Counted from the first letter of the stretch, positions 8,495-16,713 are shown. The stretch: DNA of 64,000 nt from Clostridia bacterium (GCA_017433225.1 JAFRHS010000010.1:1-64000); one strand, 5' to 3'. Translations and numbers: made by a program. Notes: a model not told the origin generated them from the letters alone.

Positions 8495-9379
8495 TCATTT
8501 CTTCTTTTCCGCGCTTTGGTAGAGAATGCCGCCGAGGATGAGGACCAGAGCGACGATGCCGTTCCAGTGGATCTGCTCCCGCAGGATCAGCGCCGACAGC
8601 AGCATAGAGAGGACCGGCACGAGGAACGCGAAGTTCGCGATGCGCGCCGAGTTCTTCGAATCGTTCAGCGCGATGGCCCAGATGAGATACCCGACCGCGT
8701 TGGCCAGGATGCCGAGCCAGGCGAGGATAAGCCAGGTCCGAAGGTCCGGCATGACCCAGCCGCCCTCGACGAACCCGGCGATGAGTCCGCTGACCATCGT
8801 CACACCCCAGTAGATCGGCATGCACAGGTCCTGGTCGAGGTCTTCCCTCTTGTTCAGGACCGAAAACAGGCCGTAGGACACCGCGGCGACGATGCATCCG
8901 ACGATGCCAAGCACCGGGTGCGCACCGTACTGGTCGTTGCCGCCGGCCGAAAGCACCACGACGCCGAGGAACGACGCGACCATCGCGATGACTTTCCGTG
9001 TCGTGAAAGGTTCTTTCAGAATGAGACAGGAAAACAGCACCAGCATGACCGGCCACAGGTAGTTGAGGATGCACGCGGTCGAAGCCGTCAGCTGCGCGAT
9101 GCCGAAGTAGTAGAGGAATTCGTAGACGAAGAAGCCAAGGAATCCGAGTCCGAACACGACTTTGTAGTTCCGCGCGCCGAAGGTCCGATACTCCTTCACC
9201 TTCCCGTTCGCGATCAACCGTCCGAGGAGGAATACGACCGAGAACACACCGGCCAGAAACAGCACTTCCGTCGTCGGCACACTGTCCTGCATAAGCTTGA
9301 CGGCCGGTGCCATCGTCGCCCAAAGGAACACCGTGAGCAGTGCATAGATGATCTGCTTCTTTTCTCCGGTCCGCTTCAT
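8495..9379 (-). CDS. EamA/DMT superfamily transporter
   Basis: A 294-residue inner-membrane protein of about ten hydrophobic helices in two EamA repeats. Helix 1 is IIYALLTVFLWATMAPAVKL; the repeat signature ILNYLWPVMLVLFSCLILKE occurs near residue 100, and a second repeat (VPVLSMLLSALILREQIHWN) near the C-terminus. Members export or import metabolites such as amino acids; the substrate is not predictable. The start at 9379 follows GGAAGGAGGGG; an in-frame codon 24 nt upstream lacks such a site. Confidence 0.88.
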   Translation of the reverse strand: MKRTGEKKQIIYALLTVFLWATMAPAVKLMQDSVPTTEVLFLAGVFSVVFLLGRLIANGKVKEYRTFGARNYKVVFGLGFLGFFVYEFLYYFGIAQLTASTACILNYLWPVMLVLFSCLILKEPFTTRKVIAMVASFLGVVVLSAGGNDQYGAHPVLGIVGCIVAAVSYGLFSVLNKREDLDQDLCMPIYWGVTMVSGLIAGFVEGGWVMPDLRTWLILAWLGILANAVGYLIWAIALNDSKNSARIANFAFLVPVLSMLLSALILREQIHWNGIVALVLILGGILYQSAEKKK

Positions 9380-9441
9380 CGGCTCCCCTCCTTCCCGGTT
9401 CATACGTCCTTAACTCTACCACATTATTCGATGACAGAACA

Positions 9442-9469
9442 ACCCCTCAGCAGTTTCCTGCCGAGGGGT
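9442..9469 (-). terminator. Terminator of the SGNH gene pair
   Basis: A stem ACCCCTC-GCAG with CTGC-GAGGGGT lies just downstream of the SGNH stop in the minus direction and is followed by TTGTT. The stop context is TAA-ATCGCC, repeated after several other genes. Confidence 0.75.
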
Positions 9470-9488
9470 CTCGTTTCGTTTTGGCGAT

Positions 9489-10559
9489 TTACTTCAGTAC
9501 CGCAAGGATCCGATCTTTGATGAACACATGTCCCGCGTTGCTCGGGTGCGTATTGACCATGAGGTACCAGCTGAGGTTGTCAAAGTCCTTCATGAGTGCG
9601 AGAGCGCCGGGCCAGGCAGGTGTGTCCACATCGCGGATATCGACAACGGTGTAGTAACCGTGGACCGCGTTGTAAGCACGGATGTGCGTGTTCATCACAT
9701 CGACCGCCGGGCCGAGGATCAGCTTTCCGAGGTCCAGCACTTTGAGGTCATTCGTCAGGTACAGGCCCTGAAGACCGTTGAAGAGACCGATGGCAAGGAC
9801 CTTTGCTTTCGGGTTTGCGGCATGGATCTCATCGAGGATCGGGTCCCAGTTCTGACAGAAATGGACCGCGCCTTCATAGAGGCATTTGTTCAGAACGCTG
9901 ACGGTCGCTTCCAGAATATCGAGTTTCTCGGCCGTCTTGAAGACGGTCTCCCAGGCCTCATAGATCTGTCCCTTGTTCAGGAGCCGCGTGACCTGTTTGT
10001 CCATCTTCTTGAGAGCGGCCCGTTTTGTCGCGTCCATGTTTGTCGTAAAGGACCCTTCCATCGCCGCATAGACCCGGCGCATGGCATAGGCAAAGATGTC
10101 GTTCGAGCCGAAGTTGACGATGACAAGGTCAGACTTCTTCAGGTCTTTGCGGACCTGGTCCTGGGCACCGGCCCACCAGTCCCAGCCTTCACCGTACTTC
10201 TCGATGAGGGCGTCGGAGATGGCTTTGTCTTCTTCGTCCGGCAGATAGTTTTTGTCGAAGAGACGGCGGAACTCGATCGAACTCATGCCCTCTCTCGTGT
10301 AGTTGTTGTAGTCCCTGAGCCCCAGCTCTTTGCAGAGCAGGTCCGGGTACGCTCCGACGATGCGCCGGCCGTGGGTCGCGTGACCCACCTGCGTGCCGTC
10401 CGGTTCAAAAATACAGAATCCGGTCGCCACACTGTCGCCGATGACCGTCAGGGTCTTGTAGGTGTTCTTCGAGCCTCTCGCAAATGCGGGGACCGCACAG
10501 ATGCTGAGAAGCATCATGAGCGCCAGGACCGCGCACAGGGTTTTTCTCATGGTTTTCAT
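9489..10559 (-). CDS. Secreted SGNH/GDSL-hydrolase-like protein, copy 1
   Basis: A 356-residue protein with a signal peptide (LCAVLALMMLLSICAVPAFA). It carries the block I GDS motif (VIGDSVATG, Ser43), the block III Asn (NFGSNDIF) and a C-terminal block V His (NTHPSNAGH). The Asp normally three residues before that His is Val here, so the enzyme may use a Ser-His dyad or be weakened. SGNH hydrolases act as esterases or deacylases on lipids or wall glycans. It lies 15 nt downstream of a paralogue of identical length, so the two form an operon. Confidence 0.85.
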   Translation of the reverse strand: MKTMRKTLCAVLALMMLLSICAVPAFARGSKNTYKTLTVIGDSVATGFCIFEPDGTQVGHATHGRRIVGAYPDLLCKELGLRDYNNYTREGMSSIEFRRLFDKNYLPDEEDKAISDALIEKYGEGWDWWAGAQDQVRKDLKKSDLVIVNFGSNDIFAYAMRRVYAAMEGSFTTNMDATKRAALKKMDKQVTRLLNKGQIYEAWETVFKTAEKLDILEATVSVLNKCLYEGAVHFCQNWDPILDEIHAANPKAKVLAIGLFNGLQGLYLTNDLKVLDLGKLILGPAVDVMNTHIRAYNAVHGYYTVVDIRDVDTPAWPGALALMKDFDNLSWYLMVNTHPSNAGHVFIKDRILAVLK

Positions 10560-10574
10560 ATCGTGTTCCTTTCT

Positions 10575-11645
10575 TTAAATCGCCTTCAGGACTTTGCCGG
10601 CGATCCACTTGTGTCCGTTCCGGGTCGGGTGCGTGCAAAGCATCATGTACCCGTAAAAGTCTCCGGAAAGCATGGTCATGACGTCCGGCCAGGCGGGGTG
10701 TTCCACTTTCGTGATGTCGATGTAACGGTAGTAATTGTGCACCGCATTGCAACTCACGATGCGGGCGTTCATCCCGTCAAAGATGGGGTCGAGCGCATTG
10801 CCGAGGCTCACGTTCGTTCCGGGCAGAGCACCCAGACCCTGCGTCCCGTTGAACAGGCTGATGACGACCACCTGAGCATCGGGGTTGATGTCATGGATGG
10901 TTTTGGCGATCCGCCCCCAGTTCTTCTGAAAGTTCAGATACCCTCTCGCGGCGCATTCGAGCAGTGCCTCTACGGCGTCGTCCGCCATGTTGATCGTGCT
11001 GAGCACCTGATAGATGGTCGCCCAGGCTTTGGCGGTCTGACCGTCTGCCACCAGCTGGTCCACTGTTTCCTTCAGTTGCAGGAGGACCTTTCGTTTGGCC
11101 TGCGCTTTCACGGAATCCAGTTCATTGTTCATGAGCTTGCGGAAGACGGTGTTCACCGTCGCGAACAGGTCATTCGACCCGCAGTTGAGCAGGATGAGGT
11201 CCGAGTTTTGGATATCTTTCCGGACCTGTTTCTGAGACTTTGCGAACTCCGCTTCTCCATCAAAGTATTTCTCAATGACCCGGTCCGACACCTCCCGGAA
11301 ATAGGCGTCCGGTTCATAGTCCGGATCCAGAAGACGAAGGATCTCATTGGTTCCGGACCCTTCCCGGGCATAGTTGTTGTAGACGGTCGCGTTGACACCG
11401 TCTGCCACACGGCTGGGCCAGGCAGCACGGATCCGTTTGCCGTGGGTGTGCTCGACGTAGGTCCCGTCGCTGTTCCGGATCATGTAGCCCGTCGCCAGAC
11501 TGTCGCCGATGACCGTGACCGTCCTGTAGTTCCTCCCGGAAGCCGCTTTCGATGAAGGCGTTTTCGCCACAGAGGGCAGAACACACATGCTGATGAGGAG
11601 CAGCCATGTCGTCAGCAGGCAGACCGCGCGTTTCCAGTGTTTCAA
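10575..11645 (-). CDS. Secreted SGNH/GDSL-hydrolase-like protein, copy 2 (TTG start)
   Basis: A 356-residue paralogue of the downstream gene. It has a signal peptide (WLLLISMCVLPSVA), GDS at 47-49 (VIGDSLATG), GSND (NCGSNDLF) and CTHPTRNGH at the C-terminus. The block V Asp is again absent (Leu). The start codon is TTG at 11645, with AAAGGAG 8 nt upstream; no better ATG exists nearby. It leads the two-gene unit. Upstream are three TTAA-type cores at 10-bp steps and a weak -10, suggesting control by an OmpR-family regulator. Confidence 0.83.
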   Translation of the reverse strand: MKHWKRAVCLLTTWLLLISMCVLPSVAKTPSSKAASGRNYRTVTVIGDSLATGYMIRNSDGTYVEHTHGKRIRAAWPSRVADGVNATVYNNYAREGSGTNEILRLLDPDYEPDAYFREVSDRVIEKYFDGEAEFAKSQKQVRKDIQNSDLILLNCGSNDLFATVNTVFRKLMNNELDSVKAQAKRKVLLQLKETVDQLVADGQTAKAWATIYQVLSTINMADDAVEALLECAARGYLNFQKNWGRIAKTIHDINPDAQVVVISLFNGTQGLGALPGTNVSLGNALDPIFDGMNARIVSCNAVHNYYRYIDITKVEHPAWPDVMTMLSGDFYGYMMLCTHPTRNGHKWIAGKVLKAI

Positions 11646-11712
11646 TCTGCATTCTCCTTTCTGTCATTCTCTATCGTTTCTACGTAAAGACATTCTTTCT
11701 ATAAAGATAGTC

Positions 11713-11756
11713 CTATTATTTCAGACATATCTTTAGTCATTCTTAACATTTGTTAA
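11713..11756 (-). promoter_or_regulatory. TTAA-core array (site A) and -10 before the SGNH operon
   Basis: On the minus strand TTAACA, TTAAGA and CTAAAG occur at exact 10-bp steps (plus-strand positions 11751, 11741, 11731). Then come GTCTGAAA and a -10-like TAATAG (11713-11718). This resembles Pho-type direct repeats read by PhoB/PhoP-like regulators. Confidence 0.5.
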
Positions 11757-11783
11757 AAACTTGAAACGTATGACATAAAAAAG

Positions 11784-11811
11784 CCCCCTGAGATCGAACG
11801 ATCTCAGGGGG
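11784..11811 (-). terminator. Strong terminator after the small CotH-like gene
   Basis: A 13-bp perfect stem (11784-11796 with 11799-11811), followed on the minus strand by a T-run. It shows that the short gene at 11828-12025 is treated as its own transcription unit. Confidence 0.9.
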
Positions 11812-11827
11812 TCCTGGATAAGAGCTG

Positions 11828-12025
11828 TTATTTTGTTCCGGCCGGGTAGATCTGGTATGTATCGATCTTCACACCCGGAGCCAGGTGATCGGAAAGCCAC
11901 ATCGTGCGCTTCTGACAGTATTCCCGGAGGTTGTAGACGTAATCGTCCCAGGTCAGCGTCACTCTATAGTTCAGCTTGTACTTGCCGGTGCCGATCGAGA
12001 GAATGAGTTTCCAGACGTTTCTCAT
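11828..12025 (-). CDS. 65-aa protein copying the CotH C-terminus
   Basis: A 65-residue frame whose last 54 residues repeat the C-terminus of the CotH gene next door; over the common core (GTGKYKLNY to TY) 40 of 46 residues match. The first 11 residues (MRNVWKLILSI) are unrelated and there is no kinase motif or clear signal peptide. An AGGAGG site lies 6 nt before the ATG at 12025, a TTAA-core array lies upstream and a perfect terminator lies downstream. It is either a remnant of a duplicated cotH or a retained small protein. I cannot tell whether it is translated. Confidence 0.6.
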   Translation of the reverse strand: MRNVWKLILSIGTGKYKLNYRVTLTWDDYVYNLREYCQKRTMWLSDHLAPGVKIDTYQIYPAGTK

Positions 12026-12056
12026 GGCACTTCCTCCTATACAAACCGCACCTTGA

Positions 12057-12092
12057 TTAACATTTGTTAACATTTCTTAAATTACTCTTAAA
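12057..12092 (-). promoter_or_regulatory. Four-core TTAA array (site B)
   Basis: Plus-strand TTAA cores occur at 12057, 12067, 12077 and 12088, steps of 10, 10 and 11 bp. In the minus direction they read TTTAAG, TTTAAG, TTAACA, TTAATC. This is the clearest of the three arrays and looks like a full tandem Pho-type box upstream of the 65-aa gene. Confidence 0.6.
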
Positions 12093-12193
12093 TACAGATA
12101 AACTATAGAAAACCATTCTGAAATATACCTTTAATTCATCGCCGGATACACAATTGTTCATCTTTTTCTGTTTTCTTTTTTCTTTACAGAAAA

Positions 12194-12224
12194 ACACCCT
12201 CCGCAGGTGCTCTGCCGAGGGTGT
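12194..12224 (-). terminator. Terminator of the cotH-like gene
   Basis: An outer stem ACACCCTC / GAGGGTGT with inner GCAG/CTGC pairing, followed by TTTT on the minus strand. Confidence 0.8.
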
Positions 12225-12246
12225 TCGTTTTGGCGATTTAGTTTTG

Positions 12247-13968
12247 TTATTTCGTAGACACCGTGCCGCCGTGATAGGTCGTGATGTCCACACCAGGAGC
12301 GAGGTGGTCGGAAAGCCACATGGTGCGCTTCCGGCAGTATTCACGAAGGTTGTGGATGTAGTCATCCCAGGTGAGAGTCACTTTGTAGTTGAGTTTGTAC
12401 TTGCCGGTGCCGAGAGCCTTCATGGTGTTCGGTGCCACGACATATTCCGCGCTGAGGGAATTCGTGCCGAACAGGTCGTTGTTCATGTAGGCGGACTGGC
12501 GCAGGAGTTTTTCCTGTTTGACGATGTTCGCGTCGATGCCTTCGAACGAAGACTTGTACTGGTTATAGACTTTGGCGACATGACGCATGAAACTCGGATG
12601 TTTGCCGAGTTCCTGCAGGATGGAGACCGGTTCATCGCCGGTAACGAAATATCCGATGCTGTCGTTGTACCAGCCCTCCGCATTCAGCTGAACGGGTTCG
12701 CTGACACCGACGAGGAACTTGTGGAGCGTGCGTCCGAACGCGATGTCGTAGTCCCATACGGGTCCCGCATAGAGCTTGTCTTTTTTCGACATGCCGTCAC
12801 GGTGCATGATGATGTTGCCCGAGTAGCAGTCGTAGGTCTTGGAGACTTCGAGCATCAGGTACATCTTGGCCCAGGAGTCGAGGTCAAAGTACTGCTGGTA
12901 TGCTTCCGAGTCCTTGTCGAGGACCGTGTCCCAGGCTTTGGTGAACCACTTCTCGATCGTCTTCGTATTGACGCCGGCCGCCTTCGCGTTGTCCCCGATG
13001 TCGTCGACGATGAGGTAATTGTGTTTGCCGGGCATGGTGTGGATGTTCGGGAAGTCGAAGAGGTCTGCGGTTTCACCTTCCGGCAGGTGGTGGTCGTTCT
13101 CGATGATGAACCCGTTGTCGTCACAGTAGCTGTCTTTCTTCGGGGTCAGCAGATAGTTGCCGAGGTAGGTCCCGTTCATCCAAAGGTCGACGAACTTCGT
13201 CTGAAGGCCGATGCCCATGTCGTACGCGAGGTCCTGTGCGATCTTGTTTCTCATGAGAGCGTTGTCATAGAAGTTCGCGAGCAGGGTCCACTTTTTCTTT
13301 TTCACGCCGTCGATGAGTTCGGTCTTGTCCTTGGTGGTGTACGTCTCATCGTCGTAGACCGTGAAGTTGTAAGGCTTCTTCGGCATGAGCCAGGTGGAAC
13401 TGCCGCGGCCGTGGATCTTGATGTATTTTTTCTTGTGGTCCCCCACCTTGATCTGACCGAACGCATCGGTCTCATGGTCGGGGTCCAGCTGCATGTTCAG
13501 AATGGAGCCCTTGCTCTCATCCAGTTCGAGGAATGCCGCGTCCACTTTGGACGAGCCCTTCATGGTCTTGATGGTCAGAGGCGCAGAGAGTGTCCCGTTC
13601 GAGACGAGGTAGGTGACTTTCTTTCCGGATTTGGCGACAGGCGCCTTGCCGCTCTTATACGTCTTCCCGTCTTTCGAGAACGTGACGTTTTTCCCGCTCC
13701 AGGAAAAACAGAGCTTCGCCGTGTCCGCGGAGCCGGGCAGATACAGGACTCCGCCGCCGGCCGGGAAGTCCACCGTCACTTTGACGTCGCCGCGCAGTCC
13801 GGCGCTCTTGGTCTTTTCGACATAGAGTGCCTTCGGCAGCAGTTTTTCGAGAGTGAGTCCATTACTGCTCTTCTTGTCCTCCGCCGCAAACGCGGTGAAG
13901 CTGAACAGAGTCGCTACCATCGTCAGCGCCATGCTGAGAGCCAGGAACAGTTTTCCGATTCGTTTCAT
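12247..13968 (-). CDS. Secreted CotH-family protein kinase-like protein
   Basis: A 573-residue protein with a signal peptide (LFLALSMALTMVATLFSFTA then FA) and an unassigned N-terminal region to about 150. The CotH domain follows: IHGRGSSTW (186-193) with KKPY, the conserved LLANFYDNALMRNKIA (229-244) and the metal-site motif DYDIAFG (406-412). In Bacillus CotH phosphorylates spore-coat proteins; in clostridia related secreted proteins occur outside spores and some are linked to cellulosomes. Substrate unknown. Its last 60 codons are duplicated as a small gene downstream. It is monocistronic with a TTAA pair before it. Confidence 0.88.
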   Translation of the reverse strand: MKRIGKLFLALSMALTMVATLFSFTAFAAEDKKSSNGLTLEKLLPKALYVEKTKSAGLRGDVKVTVDFPAGGGVLYLPGSADTAKLCFSWSGKNVTFSKDGKTYKSGKAPVAKSGKKVTYLVSNGTLSAPLTIKTMKGSSKVDAAFLELDESKGSILNMQLDPDHETDAFGQIKVGDHKKKYIKIHGRGSSTWLMPKKPYNFTVYDDETYTTKDKTELIDGVKKKKWTLLANFYDNALMRNKIAQDLAYDMGIGLQTKFVDLWMNGTYLGNYLLTPKKDSYCDDNGFIIENDHHLPEGETADLFDFPNIHTMPGKHNYLIVDDIGDNAKAAGVNTKTIEKWFTKAWDTVLDKDSEAYQQYFDLDSWAKMYLMLEVSKTYDCYSGNIIMHRDGMSKKDKLYAGPVWDYDIAFGRTLHKFLVGVSEPVQLNAEGWYNDSIGYFVTGDEPVSILQELGKHPSFMRHVAKVYNQYKSSFEGIDANIVKQEKLLRQSAYMNNDLFGTNSLSAEYVVAPNTMKALGTGKYKLNYKVTLTWDDYIHNLREYCRKRTMWLSDHLAPGVDITTYHGGTVSTK

Positions 13969-13997
13969 ATGCTTCTCCTTTTTATGTTGCTCTTTTG

Positions 13998-14011
13998 TTA
14001 ACTTATGTTAA
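13998..14011 (-). promoter_or_regulatory. TTAA-core pair (site C) before the cotH-like gene
   Basis: On the minus strand TTAACA and TTAACA are separated by 4 nt (cores at 13998 and 14008). This is the same pattern as sites A and B, here 30 nt before the start codon; no convincing -10 is seen between. Confidence 0.5.
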
Positions 14012-14039
14012 AGGCATGATTCACTGTAACTATATAGAA

Positions 14040-14061
14040 GAAGTCTGAAAGAAGTCTGAAA
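14040..14061 (+). repeat. Tandem 11-bp direct repeat
   Basis: GAAGTCTGAAA is repeated twice back to back in the divergent region between the cotH-like gene and lipase 1. The 8-mer GTCTGAAA also occurs (minus strand) in the SGNH promoter at 11719-11726. One-turn spacing suggests protein binding. Confidence 0.6.
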
Positions 14062-14078
14062 TGAATCTTAAGGCCAGG

Positions 14079-14107
14079 TTGCAGACATACGGCCACCTTC
14101 CTATAAT
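14079..14107 (+). promoter_or_regulatory. Promoter of lipase 1
   Basis: TTGCAG (14079-14084), a 17-nt spacer and TATAAT (14102-14107) give a near-consensus vegetative promoter 45 nt before the start codon. Confidence 0.8.
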
Positions 14108-14152
14108 AGGATTTGGAACCGTTCCATTTGTCGAATGCAAGGAGGAAACAGT

Positions 14153-15337
14153 ATGTCTCAGCAAAACCGGTACCCAGTGCTCCTGCTGCACGGGATGTTC
14201 GGCTACGGCCAGCAGCAGATCACCACGAACAAGGTCCCCTATTTTGGTTTGTGGGTCAAAGACATTCGGAAGATGTTCAACGAAATGGGCATCCCGTGTG
14301 CCGCCCCGTCCATGGGGCCATTCACCTCTGCCTGGAACCGCGCCTGTGAAGTGTACGCACAGCTCTTCGGCGGCACGGTCGACTACGGCAAGGTCCACGC
14401 CGAGAAGTATGGCATGGACCGTTTTGGCGCAACGTATGACACTCCCCTGCTCCCGCAGTGGGGCACTCTCGATGAAAACGGAGAACTCATCAAAGTCAAT
14501 ATCATCGGCCACTCGTTCGGCGGCGTGACCGGCCGTCTCCTGACCGAGCTCATGGTCAACGGCAGTGCCGAAGAGCGTGCCGCGACCGACCCCGACGACC
14601 TGTCCGACCTTTTCAAAGGCGGTCACAAGGGATGGGTGCACTCGATCACCACCCTAGCTTCGCCGCATAACGGTGCCAGCTGCCTCGAGGGGCAGATCGG
14701 CGTCGTCATGAGACACATCTGCAGAGGCATCTGCGATGTCTTCAATTTCGTCGATGTCACTCCCGGCCGGGCGATCTACAACATCGGACTCGGTATGTAT
14801 GGCCTGACTCCGGAACAGGGCGACTTCAAACATGTCTGGCAGGACCAGGGCTACAAGAAGTATATGTTCGAGATGGAGGACACGATCGTCGCCGACCTCA
14901 CCTATGAGGGCGCGCACGCGCTGAACGACCGCCTTCCGGAACAGCCCGATGTCTACTACTTCTCTCACCGGGGTTACCGGTCTTTCCCGACCCTCTTCGG
15001 GAACCAGATCCCAAGTCCCAAGGCGTTCCCGCTCATCAACATCCTGGGCTTCTTTATGGGGCGCCAGGACGTGTCGCAGCTTCCGGACAAAGCCTGGAGA
15101 CAGAACGATATGGTCATCAATACCATTTCCGGCGAAGCGCCCGACGGCGCGAAGCGGAAGGACCTGAAGGACGGGAAGCTCCCGCGGAGCATCAAACCGG
15201 CCACCTGGTACGTCTACCCCGCCGAGTGGAAGGACCATATGTCCTTCCTTGGATGGACGATGGGCAAGGAGGAGATCGGCGACTACTACAAAGGGCTGTA
15301 CGAAGCCGCTTCCTCTGCTCCGACGATCAAACCGTAA
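14153..15337 (+). CDS. Family I.5-like lipase/esterase, paralogue 1 (no signal peptide)
   Basis: A 394-residue alpha/beta hydrolase of the staphylococcal/Geobacillus lipase type. Oxyanion region LLLHGMFGYG; nucleophile Ser121 in GHSFGG; acid Asp319 in WRQNDMVINT; His362 in KDHMSFLG. The family hallmark VDYGKVHAEKYG is present. In the Geobacillus enzyme zinc is held by Asp61, His81, His87 and Asp238; here the matching residues appear to be Asn, His, Met and Asp. Classical members are secreted, but this one starts right at the core with no signal. AAGGAGG sets the ATG at 14153. It converges on a close paralogue. Confidence 0.88.
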   Translation: MSQQNRYPVLLLHGMFGYGQQQITTNKVPYFGLWVKDIRKMFNEMGIPCAAPSMGPFTSAWNRACEVYAQLFGGTVDYGKVHAEKYGMDRFGATYDTPLLPQWGTLDENGELIKVNIIGHSFGGVTGRLLTELMVNGSAEERAATDPDDLSDLFKGGHKGWVHSITTLASPHNGASCLEGQIGVVMRHICRGICDVFNFVDVTPGRAIYNIGLGMYGLTPEQGDFKHVWQDQGYKKYMFEMEDTIVADLTYEGAHALNDRLPEQPDVYYFSHRGYRSFPTLFGNQIPSPKAFPLINILGFFMGRQDVSQLPDKAWRQNDMVINTISGEAPDGAKRKDLKDGKLPRSIKPATWYVYPAEWKDHMSFLGWTMGKEEIGDYYKGLYEAASSAPTIKP

Positions 15338-15357
15338 ATCGCGAACCACGAAAAAAG

Positions 15358-15388
15358 ACCTCCGATTTCCACACGGGAGACCGGAGGT
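15358..15388. terminator. Bidirectional terminator between two lipase genes
   Basis: The stem ACCTCCG / CGGAGGT is flanked by A- and T-runs and is shared by convergent lipases 1 and 2. Confidence 0.8.
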
Positions 15389-15401
15389 TTTCTTTGTATC
15401 G

Positions 15402-16589
15402 TTATTTCTTGATGGTCGGAACACCGGAGACGTTGCGGTAGATCTCCTTGAAGAAGTTCGCATAGCCGCGTTTGCCCATGAGCCAGCCACAGTAGGACAT
15501 GTGATCTTTGAGTTCACACGGGAACACGTTCCAGACACCGGGCTTATAGTGTTCCGGGGACATGCCGCTCAGGAGCCCGTCGACTCGCGGGGCGCCTTCC
15601 GGCGCTTCGGCAGACACCGTGTTGATGACCATGTCGTTTTTCCGCCAACTGAGGTCCGGGAGGTCCGGCTCCTTCTGACGGCCCATGAAGAACCCGAGCA
15701 CGTTCAGAAGCGGGAACGAGAGCGGCGACGGGATCTCCTCGCCGAGGCCGTCCGTCATGGTCCGGCAGCCGCGGTACGAGAAGTAGTAGATGTCGTCATG
15801 GGTCGTGATCTTTTCGTTGGCTTCCTTCGCGCCCTGGTAAGTCAGGTCATAGACGATGGTATCTTTGTTGTGGAACATGTAGTCCTTGAATTCTTTGTCT
15901 TTCCAGACGTTCTTGAAGTCGAAGTACTTCGGCGTCAGGCCGTACATGTCGAGCTGCAGGTCGTAGATGGGACGCAGCGGCGTCACGTCGAGGACGTTCA
16001 TGACGTCACAGATGGCGCGGCAGATCTGGCGCATCGCCACACCCACTTTGCCTTCCACCGAACTCATGCCGTTGTGGGGCGATGCAAGCGTCGTGATGGA
16101 ATGGACCCAGCCGTCATGGCCGCCGGCAAAGAGCGGAGAGAGGTCGTCCGGATCGGTGACCGCGCGTTCTTCTTCGCTGCCGTAAGACATGAGTTCCGTC
16201 AGCATGCGTCCGGAGACGCCGCCGAAGGAATGACCGATGATGTTGATTTTGATGAGGTCGCCGTTCTCATCTTTCGTGCCCCACTGCGGAAGCAGAGCGT
16301 TGTGATAGGTGCGGCCATATCGTTTCATCCCGTACTTTTCCGCATGCGCTTTGCCGTAGTCCACGGTACCGCCGAAGAGCTGCGCATAAATCTCGCAGGC
16401 GCGGTTCCACGCGGACGTGAACGGACCCATCGACGGCGCCACGCAGGGGACACCCATGTCGATAAACATCTTGCGCACGTCCGTGGTCCAGAGGCCGAAG
16501 TACGGCAGGACATCGTTCGTGATCTGCTGCTGGCCAAAGCCGAACATGCCGTGGAGCAGGACGACGGGGTATTTGTTCTGATAAGTCAT
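15402..16589 (-). CDS. Family I.5-like lipase/esterase, paralogue 2 (no signal peptide)
   Basis: A 395-residue protein, the nearest relative of the convergent paralogue 1. Ser121 in GHSFGG, Asp319 in WRKNDMVINT and His363 in KDHMSYCG form the expected triad. The metal-site residues show the same Asn/His/Met/Asp pattern (SAWNRACE; YGKAHAEKYGMKRYG; YDLTYQG). GGGAGGAAA lies before the ATG at 16589; an in-frame codon 57 nt upstream lacks a site and lies beyond the -10 TATAAT (16638-16643). The pair probably arose by local inverted duplication. Cytoplasmic location is inferred from the missing signal sequence. Confidence 0.87.
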   Translation of the reverse strand: MTYQNKYPVVLLHGMFGFGQQQITNDVLPYFGLWTTDVRKMFIDMGVPCVAPSMGPFTSAWNRACEIYAQLFGGTVDYGKAHAEKYGMKRYGRTYHNALLPQWGTKDENGDLIKINIIGHSFGGVSGRMLTELMSYGSEEERAVTDPDDLSPLFAGGHDGWVHSITTLASPHNGMSSVEGKVGVAMRQICRAICDVMNVLDVTPLRPIYDLQLDMYGLTPKYFDFKNVWKDKEFKDYMFHNKDTIVYDLTYQGAKEANEKITTHDDIYYFSYRGCRTMTDGLGEEIPSPLSFPLLNVLGFFMGRQKEPDLPDLSWRKNDMVINTVSAEAPEGAPRVDGLLSGMSPEHYKPGVWNVFPCELKDHMSYCGWLMGKRGYANFFKEIYRNVSGVPTIKK

Positions 16590-16677
16590 GATTCGATTTC
16601 CTCCCTTTGCGTTCTTACAAACATTTACACCTCTATTATTATACACGGGCAGGAATCGGTAAGGGTCACAAAAAAAG

Positions 16678-16713
16678 ACCTCCGGAATCGTGCATTTCTC
16701 ACAACCCGGAGGT
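16678..16713 (-). terminator. Terminator of the HD-domain gene
   Basis: The stem ACCTCCGG / CCGGAGGT with a 20-nt loop is followed by seven T on the minus strand. Confidence 0.8.

Noticed and set aside
11743..11756. TTAAC-N4-GTTAA read as a simple inverted-repeat operator
   Set aside because: Each site is also an inverted repeat, but the 10-bp series of further TTAA cores in sites A and B fits direct-repeat binding better.
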